DNA from: Chloroflexi bacterium UBA4736
GTDB lineage: Bacteria > Chloroflexota > Dormibacteria > Dormibacterales > Dormibacteraceae
Assembly: GCA_002404015.1 (NCBI GenBank)
Contig: DHIW01000073.1
Span: 88,051 to 107,643 of the forward strand
Direction: 5' to 3'
DNA length: 19,593 bases
The notes under the pieces are model-generated. The model had not been told where the DNA came from, made no database searches, and was given only the letters and a program-made list of their open reading frames with translations. The translations under genes were made by a program, and so were the position numbers. Numbering within the stretch: the first letter of the stretch is position 1; each line of letters opens with the position of its first letter. Shown piece by piece: positions 1-10,321 of this stretch.

Positions 1-142
1 AGATCGTGTCGAAGGCGAGCGAGGACTTCCCCGACCCGGACAGGCCGGTGAAGACCACCAGCTGGTCGCGCGGGATCGAAAGCGAGACGTCTTTGAGGTT
101 GTGCTCGCGGGCGCCCTTGATCGTGATGCGGTCGATCGGCAA
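1..142 (-). CDS. uvrA: UvrA excinuclease subunit A, N-terminal fragment (runs off window)
   Basis: UvrA is the damage-sensing ATPase of nucleotide excision repair; it loads UvrB onto lesions. Only the first 47 residues are in the window. They carry the typical UvrA opening: [17 protein letters not shown], then a strand leading to the Walker A motif GLSGSGKSS at about residues 33-41, followed by LAFDTI. The start is a TTG at 140-142, six bases after the TAG of the upstream thioesterase gene, so the two are probably co-transcribed. The rest of the gene lies before position 1. The match to the family is clear; only the exact start codon is inferred, and the position of the conserved opening fits it. 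Confidence 0.95.
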   Translation of the reverse strand, partial: MPIDRITIKGAREHNLKDVSLSIPRDQLVVFTGLSGSGKSSLAFDTI

Positions 143-148
143 GTCTGG

Positions 149-556
149 CTATTCCTTCGGCAGGTAGACGATGAAGCTGGCGGTGGCGGTGGCGATCAGT
201 CGGCCGTCATCCCCCTCGACGCGGCACTCCGCCACGCCGGTGCGGCGGCCTGAGTGCAGCACTTTAGCAACCGCCCTCAGGCTCTCGCCAATCCGTCCCG
301 GGGAGATGAAGGTGAGCTTCAGGTCGAAGCTGTAGTGGCGCTCGCCTTCAGGGTAGGCGGTTGCCACGGAACGGCCCATGGCGGAATCGGCCAGCAGGCT
401 GATGAAGCCGCCGTGCACCACACCGGCGTGGTTGCCCATCTCGGCCCGAGTTGGCATGACGACCGCGGCCGCGCCCGTCTCGACCGTGGCCAGCTCGAGG
501 CCCAGCCACCGCCAGGTTGGGGAGTGGGTCTCGGCCTTGTCTAGTCCGTGCGCCAT
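149..556 (-). CDS. PaaI-like hotdog-fold thioesterase (copy 1)
   Basis: A 135-residue single-domain hotdog protein of the PaaI/4HBT type, which hydrolyses acyl-CoA thioesters; the natural substrate cannot be read from sequence. The active-site segment is canonical: NHAGVVHGG (residues 42-50), with the helix Asp at residue 57 in the LLADSAMG segment. The ATG at 554-556 has a good ribosome site, GAGGAAGGG, directly upstream. The gene overlaps the end of a second hotdog gene by 16 nt and ends six bases before the uvrA start. It sits between uvrB and uvrA, where a metabolic thioesterase is unexpected. Family assignment is firm; physiological role is unknown. Confidence 0.9.
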   Translation of the reverse strand: MAHGLDKAETHSPTWRWLGLELATVETGAAAVVMPTRAEMGNHAGVVHGGFISLLADSAMGRSVATAYPEGERHYSFDLKLTFISPGRIGESLRAVAKVLHSGRRTGVAECRVEGDDGRLIATATASFIVYLPKE

Positions 557-945
557 CCCTTCCTCGGAATGGCCAGGCAGGTAGAGCTGGCCCGCGCGAC
601 AAGGCGGCCGGCGGCGTCGTACACGTCGGCCTCGCTGAACAGCAGCGTCTTCTTCATGTCCACAACCCGGCCGACCGCGCGCATCGTGCCCTCGACGACC
701 GGCCGGAAGAAGTTGATCTTGAGCTCGATGGTGGTGTTCGCCATCTCGTCGGGCTGCAGCGTGAGCAGCGACATGCCCATGGCGGCGTCGGCGATCTGCG
801 TTATGACGCCGCCCTGCACGACGCCGCCCTCGTGCCGGTGGCCGGCGTTGGCGTCCAGCGCGATCACCACCTGGCCGGGCTCGACCTCCGCGATGTAGGC
901 GCCGATGGTCTCCCGCCAGCCGGCCCGCGGGCCCTCACCGACCAT
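541..945 (-). CDS. PaaI-like hotdog-fold thioesterase (copy 2, variant active site)
   Basis: A second 134-residue hotdog protein, only distantly similar to its neighbour. The core reads GGVVQGGVITQIADAAMG: the HGG of copy 1 is replaced by QGG (residues 44-46) and the preceding Asn by His38, while the helix Asp53 is kept. This may change substrate choice or weaken catalysis. The annotated ATG (943-945) lies 26 nt after the uvrB stop and has no strong ribosome site. The upstream codons NLEALRQG look like the usual N-terminal helix of PaaI proteins, so the true start may be a few codons earlier at a non-ATG codon, for example CTG at 955-957. Its 3' end overlaps copy 1 by 16 nt. Confidence 0.85.
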   Translation of the reverse strand: MVGEGPRAGWRETIGAYIAEVEPGQVVIALDANAGHRHEGGVVQGGVITQIADAAMGMSLLTLQPDEMANTTIELKINFFRPVVEGTMRAVGRVVDMKKTLLFSEADVYDAAGRLVARASSTCLAIPRKGWRTD

Positions 946-971
946 GCCCTGGCGCAGGGCTTCGAGGTTGG

Positions 972-3053
<2,082 letters not shown>

Positions 3054-3099
3054 GGGAGCACCCAATTCTATCCCGAACGTCCGTTCGCCAGCAGCCCGT

Positions 3100-3678
3100 T
3101 CAGCCGACCTTTCGAGCCAGCGGGAGAGCGATGTAGAAGAGCGCCACCAGCACGTAGATCACCAGCCCGACCTGGGCGCTGAAGGCCGAGACGATGGTCG
3201 CCAGCGGATAGAGCAGGAGGCCGATGGAGAACGCGACCACGTTGAACTCCGCCTGCATCAGGCCGCGGGACCGTGCGTAGAGGCTGACCAAGCTGAACGC
3301 CACGATCATCGCGATGGCGCTGAGCCCGTAGACGACCGCGGCCGTGTTGGCGTCGGCGGGTGGGCCGGTCTGCAGGTAGTGGGCCAGCAGCCCGGTGGGG
3401 AACGGGATCACGGCCACGGCCATGAGCAGAAGGCCGTTCAGAAAGAGCAGCGGCAGGTCGAGTGATTTGAGCGTGGCGAGGACCGCGTGGTGATTCACCC
3501 AGATGATCACGATGGTCGCGAAGCTGGTGGCGTAGGCGACGTAGGAGGGCCACTGCCGCAGCAGCCCCTCGAGTAGATGGCCGGAGGCGGCGAGGGGGTC
3601 CTTGAGCTCCAGCACGAGCAGCGTGGCCGCGATGGCGAAGACCCCGTCACTGAATGCCTCGGCGCGGGCCTTGCTCAC
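3100..3678 (-). CDS. TMEM175-family potassium channel (DUF1211)
   Basis: A 192-residue polytopic membrane protein. The N-terminus carries the hallmark RAEAFSDGVFAIAATLLVLEL, i.e. the R-x3-FSD motif of TMEM175 channels in the first helix. Five further hydrophobic segments follow, giving the six-helix single-repeat form found in bacteria, where four subunits build a K+-selective pore. Its ATG overlaps the moeA TGA (ATGA at 3675-3678), so it is translationally coupled to moeA. A functional link between a K+ leak channel and molybdenum cofactor synthesis is not obvious and may be simple operon packing. Family assignment is strong; ion selectivity is from family knowledge. Confidence 0.9.
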   Translation of the reverse strand: MSKARAEAFSDGVFAIAATLLVLELKDPLAASGHLLEGLLRQWPSYVAYATSFATIVIIWVNHHAVLATLKSLDLPLLFLNGLLLMAVAVIPFPTGLLAHYLQTGPPADANTAAVVYGLSAIAMIVAFSLVSLYARSRGLMQAEFNVVAFSIGLLLYPLATIVSAFSAQVGLVIYVLVALFYIALPLARKVG

Positions 3679-4895
3679 TCTCCCGGCAGCCGCAGGATGA
3701 TCGCTTCCACGACCGAGCCAGCCGGGATCCCCTCAGCGCCGGGCGACACCCGGACCAGCGCGTCGGCTCCGACCAGCGACATCAGCCGCGAGGAGGACTG
3801 CGAGCCGGTGGTCTGGGCGACCAGCTCCTGCCCCTCTCGGCGCAGCGTCACCCTCTGGTACTCGGTCCGGTCTCCCGCCGCCCGGGCCTCGTAGGCCAGC
3901 CGAACCGGCAGCCGCGGCCGCTGGAGGCGGGCGTGGCCCTGCATCCTGCGCAGGGCCGGGCGTACGAACACCTCGAAGGTGACCAGCGAGGACACCGGGA
4001 AGCCGGGAAGGCCGAACGCCAGCCGGCCTTCGGGCAGGGTCGCGAAGGTGAAAGGCTTGCCTGGCCGCAGCTTGACGCGGCCGATGTGCACCTCGCCCAA
4101 CGCTTCCAGCAGCGGCTTGACGAGGTCGTGGCTGCCCACAGAGACCCCGCCCGACGTGACCAGGGCGTCGGCGCCACCGAGCGCCTCCACCACCAGCTCG
4201 CGAAGCGGCTCGGGGCGATCGGGGGCCAGCCCCAGCACCCGCACCTCGGCGCCCGCCTCGCGGAGCGCCGCCAGCAGGGCCCAGCGATTGGAGTCCACGA
4301 TCTGGCCCGGGCCCAGCTGCTCGCCCACCTCGACCAGCTCGTCCCCCGTGGACATCAGCGCCACCCGTGGACGCCGATGCACCGTGAGGGTCGGGAAGCC
4401 GAGGGCGGCCGCCAGCCCGATCTCGGCCGGGCCCAGCTCCTCGCCCCGCTCCAGCACCAGCTCACCCTGCTTCAAGTCCGCGCCGGGTCGGTGGAAGTTG
4501 CGCCCCGCCGGGTGGCCGGCGGGCACGGTCACGTAACCCTCCTCCTGCTCGGTGTCCTCGACCATGACCACGGTGTCGGCGCCCTCGGGCAGGACGCCGC
4601 CGGTCAGGATGCGGGCGGCAAGGCCGGCTTCGAGCCTGCCCTCGAAGGGCCGGCCGGCGGCCGACTCGCCGGCCACCCTGAGCCGGCCGCCGCCGTCCGC
4701 CGAGCGGATCGCGTAGCCGTCCACCGCGCTGGACGGGAACCTGGGCAGCTCGCTCGGGGCGACCAGGTCCTCGGCCAGCACCCGGCCCAGCGCTTCGCGC
4801 ACATGCACCGGCTCGGAATCCAGCACCGGCGTGCGCGCCAGAACGAGTGCCGCGGCCTCCGCGGCATCGACGAGCGGATACGTTGACGCGCGCAC
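3675..4895 (-). CDS. moeA: MoeA molybdopterin molybdotransferase
   Basis: MoeA inserts molybdate into adenylylated molybdopterin in the last step of molybdenum cofactor synthesis. The 406-residue protein has the family landmarks in order: PRFPSSAVDGYAIR near residue 55, ILTGGVLPEGADTVVMVEDTE near 95-115, STGDEL (MoCF-domain entry), GQIVDSNRWAL, TSGGVSVGSHD, KLRPGKPFTFA and FGLPGFPVSSLV. The start is GTG (4893-4895) preceded by AAGG. It lies seven bases after the stop of the broken ECF transporter and overlaps the TMEM175 start by four bases. No other molybdenum cofactor genes are in the window, so the placement downstream of a B12 riboswitch is unusual. Confidence 0.95.
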   Translation of the reverse strand: MRASTYPLVDAAEAAALVLARTPVLDSEPVHVREALGRVLAEDLVAPSELPRFPSSAVDGYAIRSADGGGRLRVAGESAAGRPFEGRLEAGLAARILTGGVLPEGADTVVMVEDTEQEEGYVTVPAGHPAGRNFHRPGADLKQGELVLERGEELGPAEIGLAAALGFPTLTVHRRPRVALMSTGDELVEVGEQLGPGQIVDSNRWALLAALREAGAEVRVLGLAPDRPEPLRELVVEALGGADALVTSGGVSVGSHDLVKPLLEALGEVHIGRVKLRPGKPFTFATLPEGRLAFGLPGFPVSSLVTFEVFVRPALRRMQGHARLQRPRLPVRLAYEARAAGDRTEYQRVTLRREGQELVAQTTGSQSSSRLMSLVGADALVRVSPGAEGIPAGSVVEAIILRLPGE

Positions 4896-4902
4896 GACCT
4901 TG

Positions 4903-5121
4903 CTAGGAAACCACTTCGAGGGTCAGCCGGGCGCGCAGTCGCCCCAGGGCGGCCACAACGGGGGCTCCCAGGAGGATGACCATCAGGGCGTTGCCACCGG
5001 CCCGGGAGCTGTCGTAGGCCACCGAGGTGAGCACGTAGTAGCGCCAGAAGTGGAGCGCCGAAAGCGCGGCCGGCATGCCGGGCAGCCAGCCCAGGTCGGG
5101 CGAGTTGCGGAAGCCTGTCAC
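4903..5121 (-). pseudogene. C-terminal tail of ECF transporter S component, cut off by an in-frame TGA
   Basis: This 72-codon frame is in the same frame as, and directly follows, the 5122-5721 gene; only the TGA at 5122-5124 separates them. It has a GTG right after the TGA and could be read as its own gene, but it looks like the last part of an S component: a periplasmic loop with SPDLGWLPGMP, then HFWRYYVLTSVAYDSSRAGGN and a final membrane helix ending in a basic tail, as S components end. A Trp (TGG) would fit well at the TGA. The likely reading is a nonsense change in an already damaged gene; reinitiation at GTG or TGA readthrough are alternatives. It ends in TAG, seven bases before moeA. 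Confidence 0.6.
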
Positions 5122-5721
5122 TCAGCCCTGGATGTCCATCAGGGCGCCGACCACCGCCAGGGCCATCAGCTCGGCGCGTCCGGCGCGGCCTGCCCGCCAC
5201 AGCCCGGCCAGGCCGGCGGCGGCCCCCACCCAGCCCGCGGCCAACATCTGGTAGGGCACCCAGGGGCCGACCCCGCCGGTCGCCACGGCGGACACGAGCA
5301 GGCTGAAGGCGCCGGTCAGGAAGCCGTACGAAGGGCCGAAGGCGTCCACGACCTGGTGGGGCTCCAGCAGCAGTCCCAGGGGCGCCACCGAGAGGACGGC
5401 CGCGGACAGGGTCAGGCCCGCGGTCGCCCCAAACGCCAGGGCTTCCAGCGTGAACGGTCCGCCGGGGCCGGGCACGCCATCGGGCAGCCTGAAGAGCACG
5501 TCCGCACCCAGGTGGCTGAACGAGAAGCTGAAGAGGGTGGCCAGGAAAGCCGCGACTCCGACCCCCAACAGCAGGCGGCGAGAGGCCGCCAGCTCCGCGC
5601 CGGCGAGAACGACCGCGAGGCCCGCCGCCAGCACCAGGGCCCTGTAGACCGGGTTGGTGGCCACCAGGGCGACGACCAGGCAGGCCGCGCTCCAGCCGGC
5701 CAGAGCCCGGGCGTTGATCAT
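5122..5721 (-). CDS. ECF transporter chimera: N-half EcfT joined to C-half S component (probably a broken gene)
   Basis: A 199-residue hydrophobic protein. Residues 1-127 resemble the N-terminal half of an EcfT/CbiQ transmembrane subunit: TNPVYRALVLAAGLAVVLAG, FSHLGADVLFRLP, GGPFTLEALAFGATAGL and EPHQVVDA. From about residue 128 it resembles the substrate-binding S component of actinobacterial cobalamin ECF systems: FGPSYGFLTGAFSLLVSA, GGVGPWVPYQMLAAGWVGAAAGL. The EcfT coupling helices, the N-terminal S helices and the EcfA ATPase are all missing. I infer a deletion that joined two genes in frame near position 5340. The gene overlaps the DUF4430 stop (ATGA at 5718-5721) and lies behind a cobalamin riboswitch. 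A natural fusion is possible but could not work as a standard ECF module. Confidence 0.65.
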   Translation of the reverse strand: MINARALAGWSAACLVVALVATNPVYRALVLAAGLAVVLAGAELAASRRLLLGVGVAAFLATLFSFSFSHLGADVLFRLPDGVPGPGGPFTLEALAFGATAGLTLSAAVLSVAPLGLLLEPHQVVDAFGPSYGFLTGAFSLLVSAVATGGVGPWVPYQMLAAGWVGAAAGLAGLWRAGRAGRAELMALAVVGALMDIQG

Positions 5722-6206
5722 TTCTTGGGCAGCGGGGGCGGCGCCGGAGACGCCATCGGCGATGCGTACGTCCAGCCCAGCGCCTCACCATCCTTCAGGT
5801 CGACCTGTGTGTAAGCGGTCTGGGCCTGCACCCAGGGCTGGCCGCCGACCACCTCGTACAACGCCCAGTACGGCTTGTCCTTGGGGAAGCAATCGCTGAA
5901 CTGGGCGGGCTCGTTGTCCACCTGGCAGACGGCCTTGCCGAAGCTGAACGTCTGGGCCTGGTACTCGATGCCGCTCTGCTTCATCAGGTCCTCGCCGTTG
6001 ATCTGGGCGGCCGCGAAGCCCACACACTTGTTGACGACCTTGCCGTCAGCGTGCTGTACGACCAGGTAAGCCTTGTGCGCAGCGCCGGCGTTGACGCACG
6101 CGGTGCCCGATGACGCAGCGCCGGCTGAGCTGCCGGCGGCGCTCCCGCAGCCGGCGACCAGGGTGAGGGCCAGTGTCGCGCTGACCCCGATAAGGTGCTT
6201 TCGCAT
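5718..6206 (-). CDS. DUF4430 domain lipoprotein, probably linked to vitamin B12 binding or uptake
   Basis: A 162-residue secreted lipoprotein: basic start MRKH, hydrophobic segment, lipobox LVAGC with lipid-accepting Cys20, then an Ala/Ser/Gly-rich linker. The mature domain has four Cys (37, 61, 94, 106), suggesting two disulfides, and the DUF4430-type end KPYWALYEVVGGQPWV...GEALGWTY. DUF4430 resembles the C-terminal domain of transcobalamin/intrinsic factor and is often beside ECF transporters. The cobalamin riboswitch directly upstream supports a B12 role. The ATG at 6204-6206 is fixed by the ribosome site GGAGGA at 6214-6219; an open frame reaching upstream into the riboswitch is not coding. 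The Pro-rich C-terminus ends in TGA overlapping the ECF gene. Confidence 0.85.
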   Translation of the reverse strand: MRKHLIGVSATLALTLVAGCGSAAGSSAGAASSGTACVNAGAAHKAYLVVQHADGKVVNKCVGFAAAQINGEDLMKQSGIEYQAQTFSFGKAVCQVDNEPAQFSDCFPKDKPYWALYEVVGGQPWVQAQTAYTQVDLKDGEALGWTYASPMASPAPPPLPKK

Positions 6207-6213
6207 CCTCGGT

Positions 6214-6219
6214 TCCTCC
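6214..6219 (-). promoter_or_regulatory. Shine-Dalgarno site of the DUF4430 gene
   Basis: GGAGGA on the minus strand, seven bases before the ATG at 6204-6206. It decides the start of the lipoprotein gene against the longer open frame that reaches into the riboswitch, and it places the lipobox at the expected distance from the N-terminus. Confidence 0.85.
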
Positions 6220-6276
6220 AGCGGCCGGATACCCACCGACGCCAGGAGAAACCTCGCCGCTCTGAGGCCTCCCCTA

Positions 6277-6333
6277 CCGATCCGCGCAGGCGGGGAAAAC
6301 GCCTTCGGGCAGGTATCCTGGCTCGCGGATCGG
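6277..6333 (-). repeat. Inverted repeat spanning the riboswitch 3' end (candidate expression platform)
   Basis: CCGATCCGCG on the minus strand inside the 3' part of the aptamer (6324-6333) is perfectly complementary to CGCGGATCGG downstream of it (6277-6286). The 37-nt loop between them contains the B12 box. Pairing of these arms would compete with the aptamer fold, so they may form the ligand-free or ligand-bound alternative structure. This is seen directly as a repeat; the regulatory role is inference. Confidence 0.45.
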
Positions 6334-6459
6334 CGCCTGCGGCCCGCCTTCCCAGGACTCACGTCCCAGTGGCATCGCCGGCCGCTGGCTCCCCGCTCAC
6401 AGTTGCGCGACAGCGCGGGACTCGCACCCGCTTCCCTAGGCCGGATAGGCCGCCGCAAG
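6303..6459 (-). promoter_or_regulatory. Cobalamin (adenosylcobalamin-class) riboswitch
   Basis: On the minus strand the conserved core is plain: GGGAAGCGGGTGCGAGTCCC, then GCTGTCGCGCAACTGTGAGC, GCCACTGGG, TGGGAAGGCGGGC, and finally the B12 box AGCCAGGATACCTGCC (about 6308-6323). These elements occur in canonical order and spacing. The edges are estimated from a weak P1 pairing between 6457-6459 with 6454-6452 and 6303-6310. About 100 nt separate the aptamer from the ATG of the DUF4430 lipoprotein, which leaves room for an expression platform. By family knowledge, cobalamin binding normally represses the downstream genes, here the B12-uptake-type module. Confidence 0.95.
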
Positions 6460-6463
6460 TCTA
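6458..6463 (-). promoter_or_regulatory. Possible -10 element for the riboswitch transcript
   Basis: The hexamer TAGACT lies at the 5' edge of the riboswitch, on the minus strand. The identical hexamer precedes the MacB-like gene at 8933-8938. No convincing -35 is visible, and the implied transcript start near 6451 would trim the outermost P1 pairing, so this is a weak call. Confidence 0.25.
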
Positions 6464-6661
6464 ACGTCTGGGGAAGAACCGGGGTCCTCCCGAGTCCGCT
6501 TCCTAGCGGAAGATTTCCTCAGATAAAGCCAAAACGGGGCGGGAAGGCCTGGCTCCGCCTGGCTGTCTGGGTCCCGAACTCAAGGCGAGCACCTAACCAC
6601 TAAGTCCTGCAAAAGGGAAGTAGGACACTGGGGAGGAACCGCGAGGTTCTTCCCCAGACGT

Positions 6662-6662
<1 letters not shown>
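6463..6662. repeat. Inverted-repeat-bounded 200-bp intergenic element
   Basis: AACGTCTGGGGAAGAACC at 6463-6480 is repeated as an exact reverse complement at 6645-6662. Similarity continues inward with gaps: GGGGTCCTCCCGAGTCCGCTTCC on one side against GGTTCCTCCCCAGTGTCCTACTTCC on the other, so each arm is about 40 nt. The right arm ends on the first base of the MacB-gene stop codon (as read on +) and the left arm ends at the edge of the riboswitch. No open frame of note lies inside. It could be a MITE-like insertion, or two related terminator hairpins placed head to head. I see no clear target-site duplication. Confidence 0.6.
6630..6655 (-). terminator. Terminator-like hairpin after the MacB-like gene
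   Basis: An 11-bp stem (GGGGAAGAACC against GGTTCCTCCCC, one wobble pair) closed by a four-base loop starts six bases after the MacB-like TAA on the minus strand. On the opposite strand the loop is GCGA. The following sequence, AGTGTCCTACTTCCCTTTTG, has only a short T run, so termination efficiency is uncertain. It forms part of the right arm of the inverted-repeat element. Confidence 0.55.
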
Positions 6663-8923
<2,261 letters not shown>

Positions 8924-8932
8924 CCGCGACCA

Positions 8933-8938
8933 AGTCTA
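8933..8938 (-). promoter_or_regulatory. Candidate -10 element (leaderless) for the MacB-like gene
   Basis: TAGACT on the minus strand ends nine bases before the GTG at 8921-8923. That spacing would start transcription at or next to the start codon, and no convincing ribosome site precedes the GTG. The same arrangement is seen before the bifunctional nuclease gene. Confidence 0.4.
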
Positions 8939-9039
8939 GTGTCCAACCCCGGCAATTCGACGGGCCTTCGCATGACATTGGAAGCCGGCAGGTGCCCAGG
9001 ACGGACGCGGCTCAATTGGTTTCGAGCTTACCGAGGCCG

Positions 9040-9045
9040 TACTGT
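9040..9045 (+). promoter_or_regulatory. Candidate -10 element for the PAP2/C92 cluster
   Basis: TACTGT ends eight bases before the ATG at 9054; a possible -35, TTGGTT, lies at 9016-9021 with an 18-nt spacer. The GAGGAG directly touching the ATG is too close to act as a normal ribosome site, which fits a leaderless or nearly leaderless message. Confidence 0.35.
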
Positions 9046-9053
9046 TTGAGGAG

Positions 9054-9773
9054 ATGCCGAAAGCAAGAGCCCAAGCCGCTGAACAAGTGCTGTCCGGCCA
9101 GCCGGGCGCCGCGGCCCGGCGCTGGCTGGGGCCGCTGACGATTGCGGCGTTCCTGCTGTTCGGCCTCGACACCTGGCTGATCGCCGTCCAGCCACTGCTG
9201 CCGTTCGACCGGCCCGTCGAACTGTTCGTGCAGAGCTTTCCCTGGGGTCCGTTCGTCTATGCGATGGACTTCACGAACAGGCTGTCCGGCTACCTGCAGC
9301 TGGGGCTGGCGCTGGTGGCGATCGCCATGATGTTCGTGGTCGAGCGGCGGGCGGGCTGGTTGATGGCGGTCGGCTCCCTTGCCAGCGTGTTCGACAACGT
9401 GGTCAAGCTTTCCTTCGCCCGCCACCGGCCCACCGCGGACCTGGTCAAGATCCTCGACCCCACCACCGGCTACAGCTATCCCAGCGGGCACGCGGTCTTC
9501 TTCACGTGGCTCGCCTTCATGCTGGCCGCGGCGATCGCGCCCCGCCTCTCCGTCCCCGGCCGGGTCGTGGCCTGGAGCCTCGCCGTCCTGGTGATCCTCA
9601 CCGCCTGCCTGGCCCGCGTCTGGGCCGGCGTGCACTGGCCCAGCGACGTCCTCGGCGGATTCCTGCTGGGGCTGGGCTGGTCCGCCTTCGTGCTCTGGAT
9701 CCCGGAGCGGTTCCTGCCCGCGCCGAGTTGGAGCTGGTTCCAGCGCTTGCGTCGCAAAAGGGTGGCCGCCTGA
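9054..9773 (+). CDS. PAP2-superfamily membrane phosphatase (first of three)
   Basis: A 239-residue integral membrane phosphatase of the type 2 phosphatidic acid phosphatase family, acting on lipid or polyprenyl (pyro)phosphates at the outer face of the membrane. All three signature motifs are intact: C1 K118-x6-R125-P126 (KLSFARHRP), C2 PSGH at 143-146, and C3 R188-x5-H194-x3-D198 (RVWAGVHWPSD). Five to six hydrophobic helices surround them. It opens a plus-strand run with the C92-type hydrolase and another PAP2 gene, and its TGA overlaps the presumed CTG start of the hydrolase. Likely candidates are undecaprenyl-diphosphate or phosphatidate phosphatase; sequence alone does not decide. Confidence 0.92.
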   Translation: MPKARAQAAEQVLSGQPGAAARRWLGPLTIAAFLLFGLDTWLIAVQPLLPFDRPVELFVQSFPWGPFVYAMDFTNRLSGYLQLGLALVAIAMMFVVERRAGWLMAVGSLASVFDNVVKLSFARHRPTADLVKILDPTTGYSYPSGHAVFFTWLAFMLAAAIAPRLSVPGRVVAWSLAVLVILTACLARVWAGVHWPSDVLGGFLLGLGWSAFVLWIPERFLPAPSWSWFQRLRRKRVAA

Positions 9774-10321
9774 GCCACCGGGGGGGCCAGGTCGAGATTT
9801 TCGGCCCCGGCCGCTCAGCGGCCGACCCGGCTCCGGGTGACTTCATCCTCACCCACGCCAACCACCTGGCATCCCGCCTGATCCGGGTCGCCCAGCGTCA
9901 GCGGATGCACGGGCAGGACCGTGTGTTCGCGCACTGGAGCCACTGCGCCATCGTCGTGGCGCCGGACGGCACACTGGTGGAGGCGGAAACGGCCGGCGTG
10001 CGCCGCAGCCCGCTGTCCAAGTACGCAGACGTGGAGTACCACCTGGTCAGACTCGGGCCCCAGGTCTCGGCCACCGTTCGTGAGAAAGCTGCCGACTACG
10101 CCAAGAGAAAGGTCGGCGAGCCGTTCGGGTTCGCCGACGTGGCGCGTATCTCGCTCTCGCTGCTCACCGGCCTGCGCCTGGACTTCGGCCGGAACGAGTA
10201 CCTGATCTGCTCGGGGCTGGTGGCGGCGGCGCTGGTGCGGGCGGGGGCCCGCTTCGAGATGGAGCCCGCGGACATGCTCCCCGCCGACCTCGCGAAGGCC
10301 TACGGTGTGAAACCGGAGTGA
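9770..10321 (+). CDS. YiiX/C92-type permuted papain-fold cysteine hydrolase
   Basis: About 183 residues, matching permuted NlpC/P60-like enzymes (YiiX/YebB, peptidase family C92): GDFILTHANHLASRLIR, then WSHCAIVV with catalytic His58, VEAE near residue 71, and nucleophile Cys147 in YLICSGLVAAAL. Such proteins are amidases, peptidases or lipid deacylases. No signal peptide is visible. The start is uncertain: no ATG or GTG precedes the conserved GDF segment. I prefer CTG at 9770, which overlaps the PAP2 stop as CTGA and has AGGG seven bases upstream; a TTG at 9728 is the alternative. A run of seven G at 9780-9786 could also hide an indel. It lies between two PAP2 genes and overlaps the second. 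Confidence 0.8.
   Translation: MSHRGGQVEIFGPGRSAADPAPGDFILTHANHLASRLIRVAQRQRMHGQDRVFAHWSHCAIVVAPDGTLVEAETAGVRRSPLSKYADVEYHLVRLGPQVSATVREKAADYAKRKVGEPFGFADVARISLSLLTGLRLDFGRNEYLICSGLVAAALVRAGARFEMEPADMLPADLAKAYGVKPE

Noticed and set aside
5122..5124. TGA as a sense codon across the genome
   Set aside because: Many neighbouring genes end in TGA in tight ATGA or TGATG overlaps at the expected protein lengths, so TGA is a normal stop here.
6207..6458. Upstream extension of the DUF4430 reading frame through the riboswitch
   Set aside because: The extension is Arg/Gly-rich without a pattern, covers the riboswitch core, and the ATG at 6204-6206 has a strong ribosome site and the correct distance to the lipobox.
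6555..6612. A tRNA-like stretch on the minus strand (TAGTGGTTAGG, CTCGCCTTGA, GAGTTCGGGACCC)
   Set aside because: It resembles D-arm, anticodon and T-arm pieces, but the spacing is too short, the acceptor stem does not pair and there is no anticodon stem, so no tRNA can be folded.
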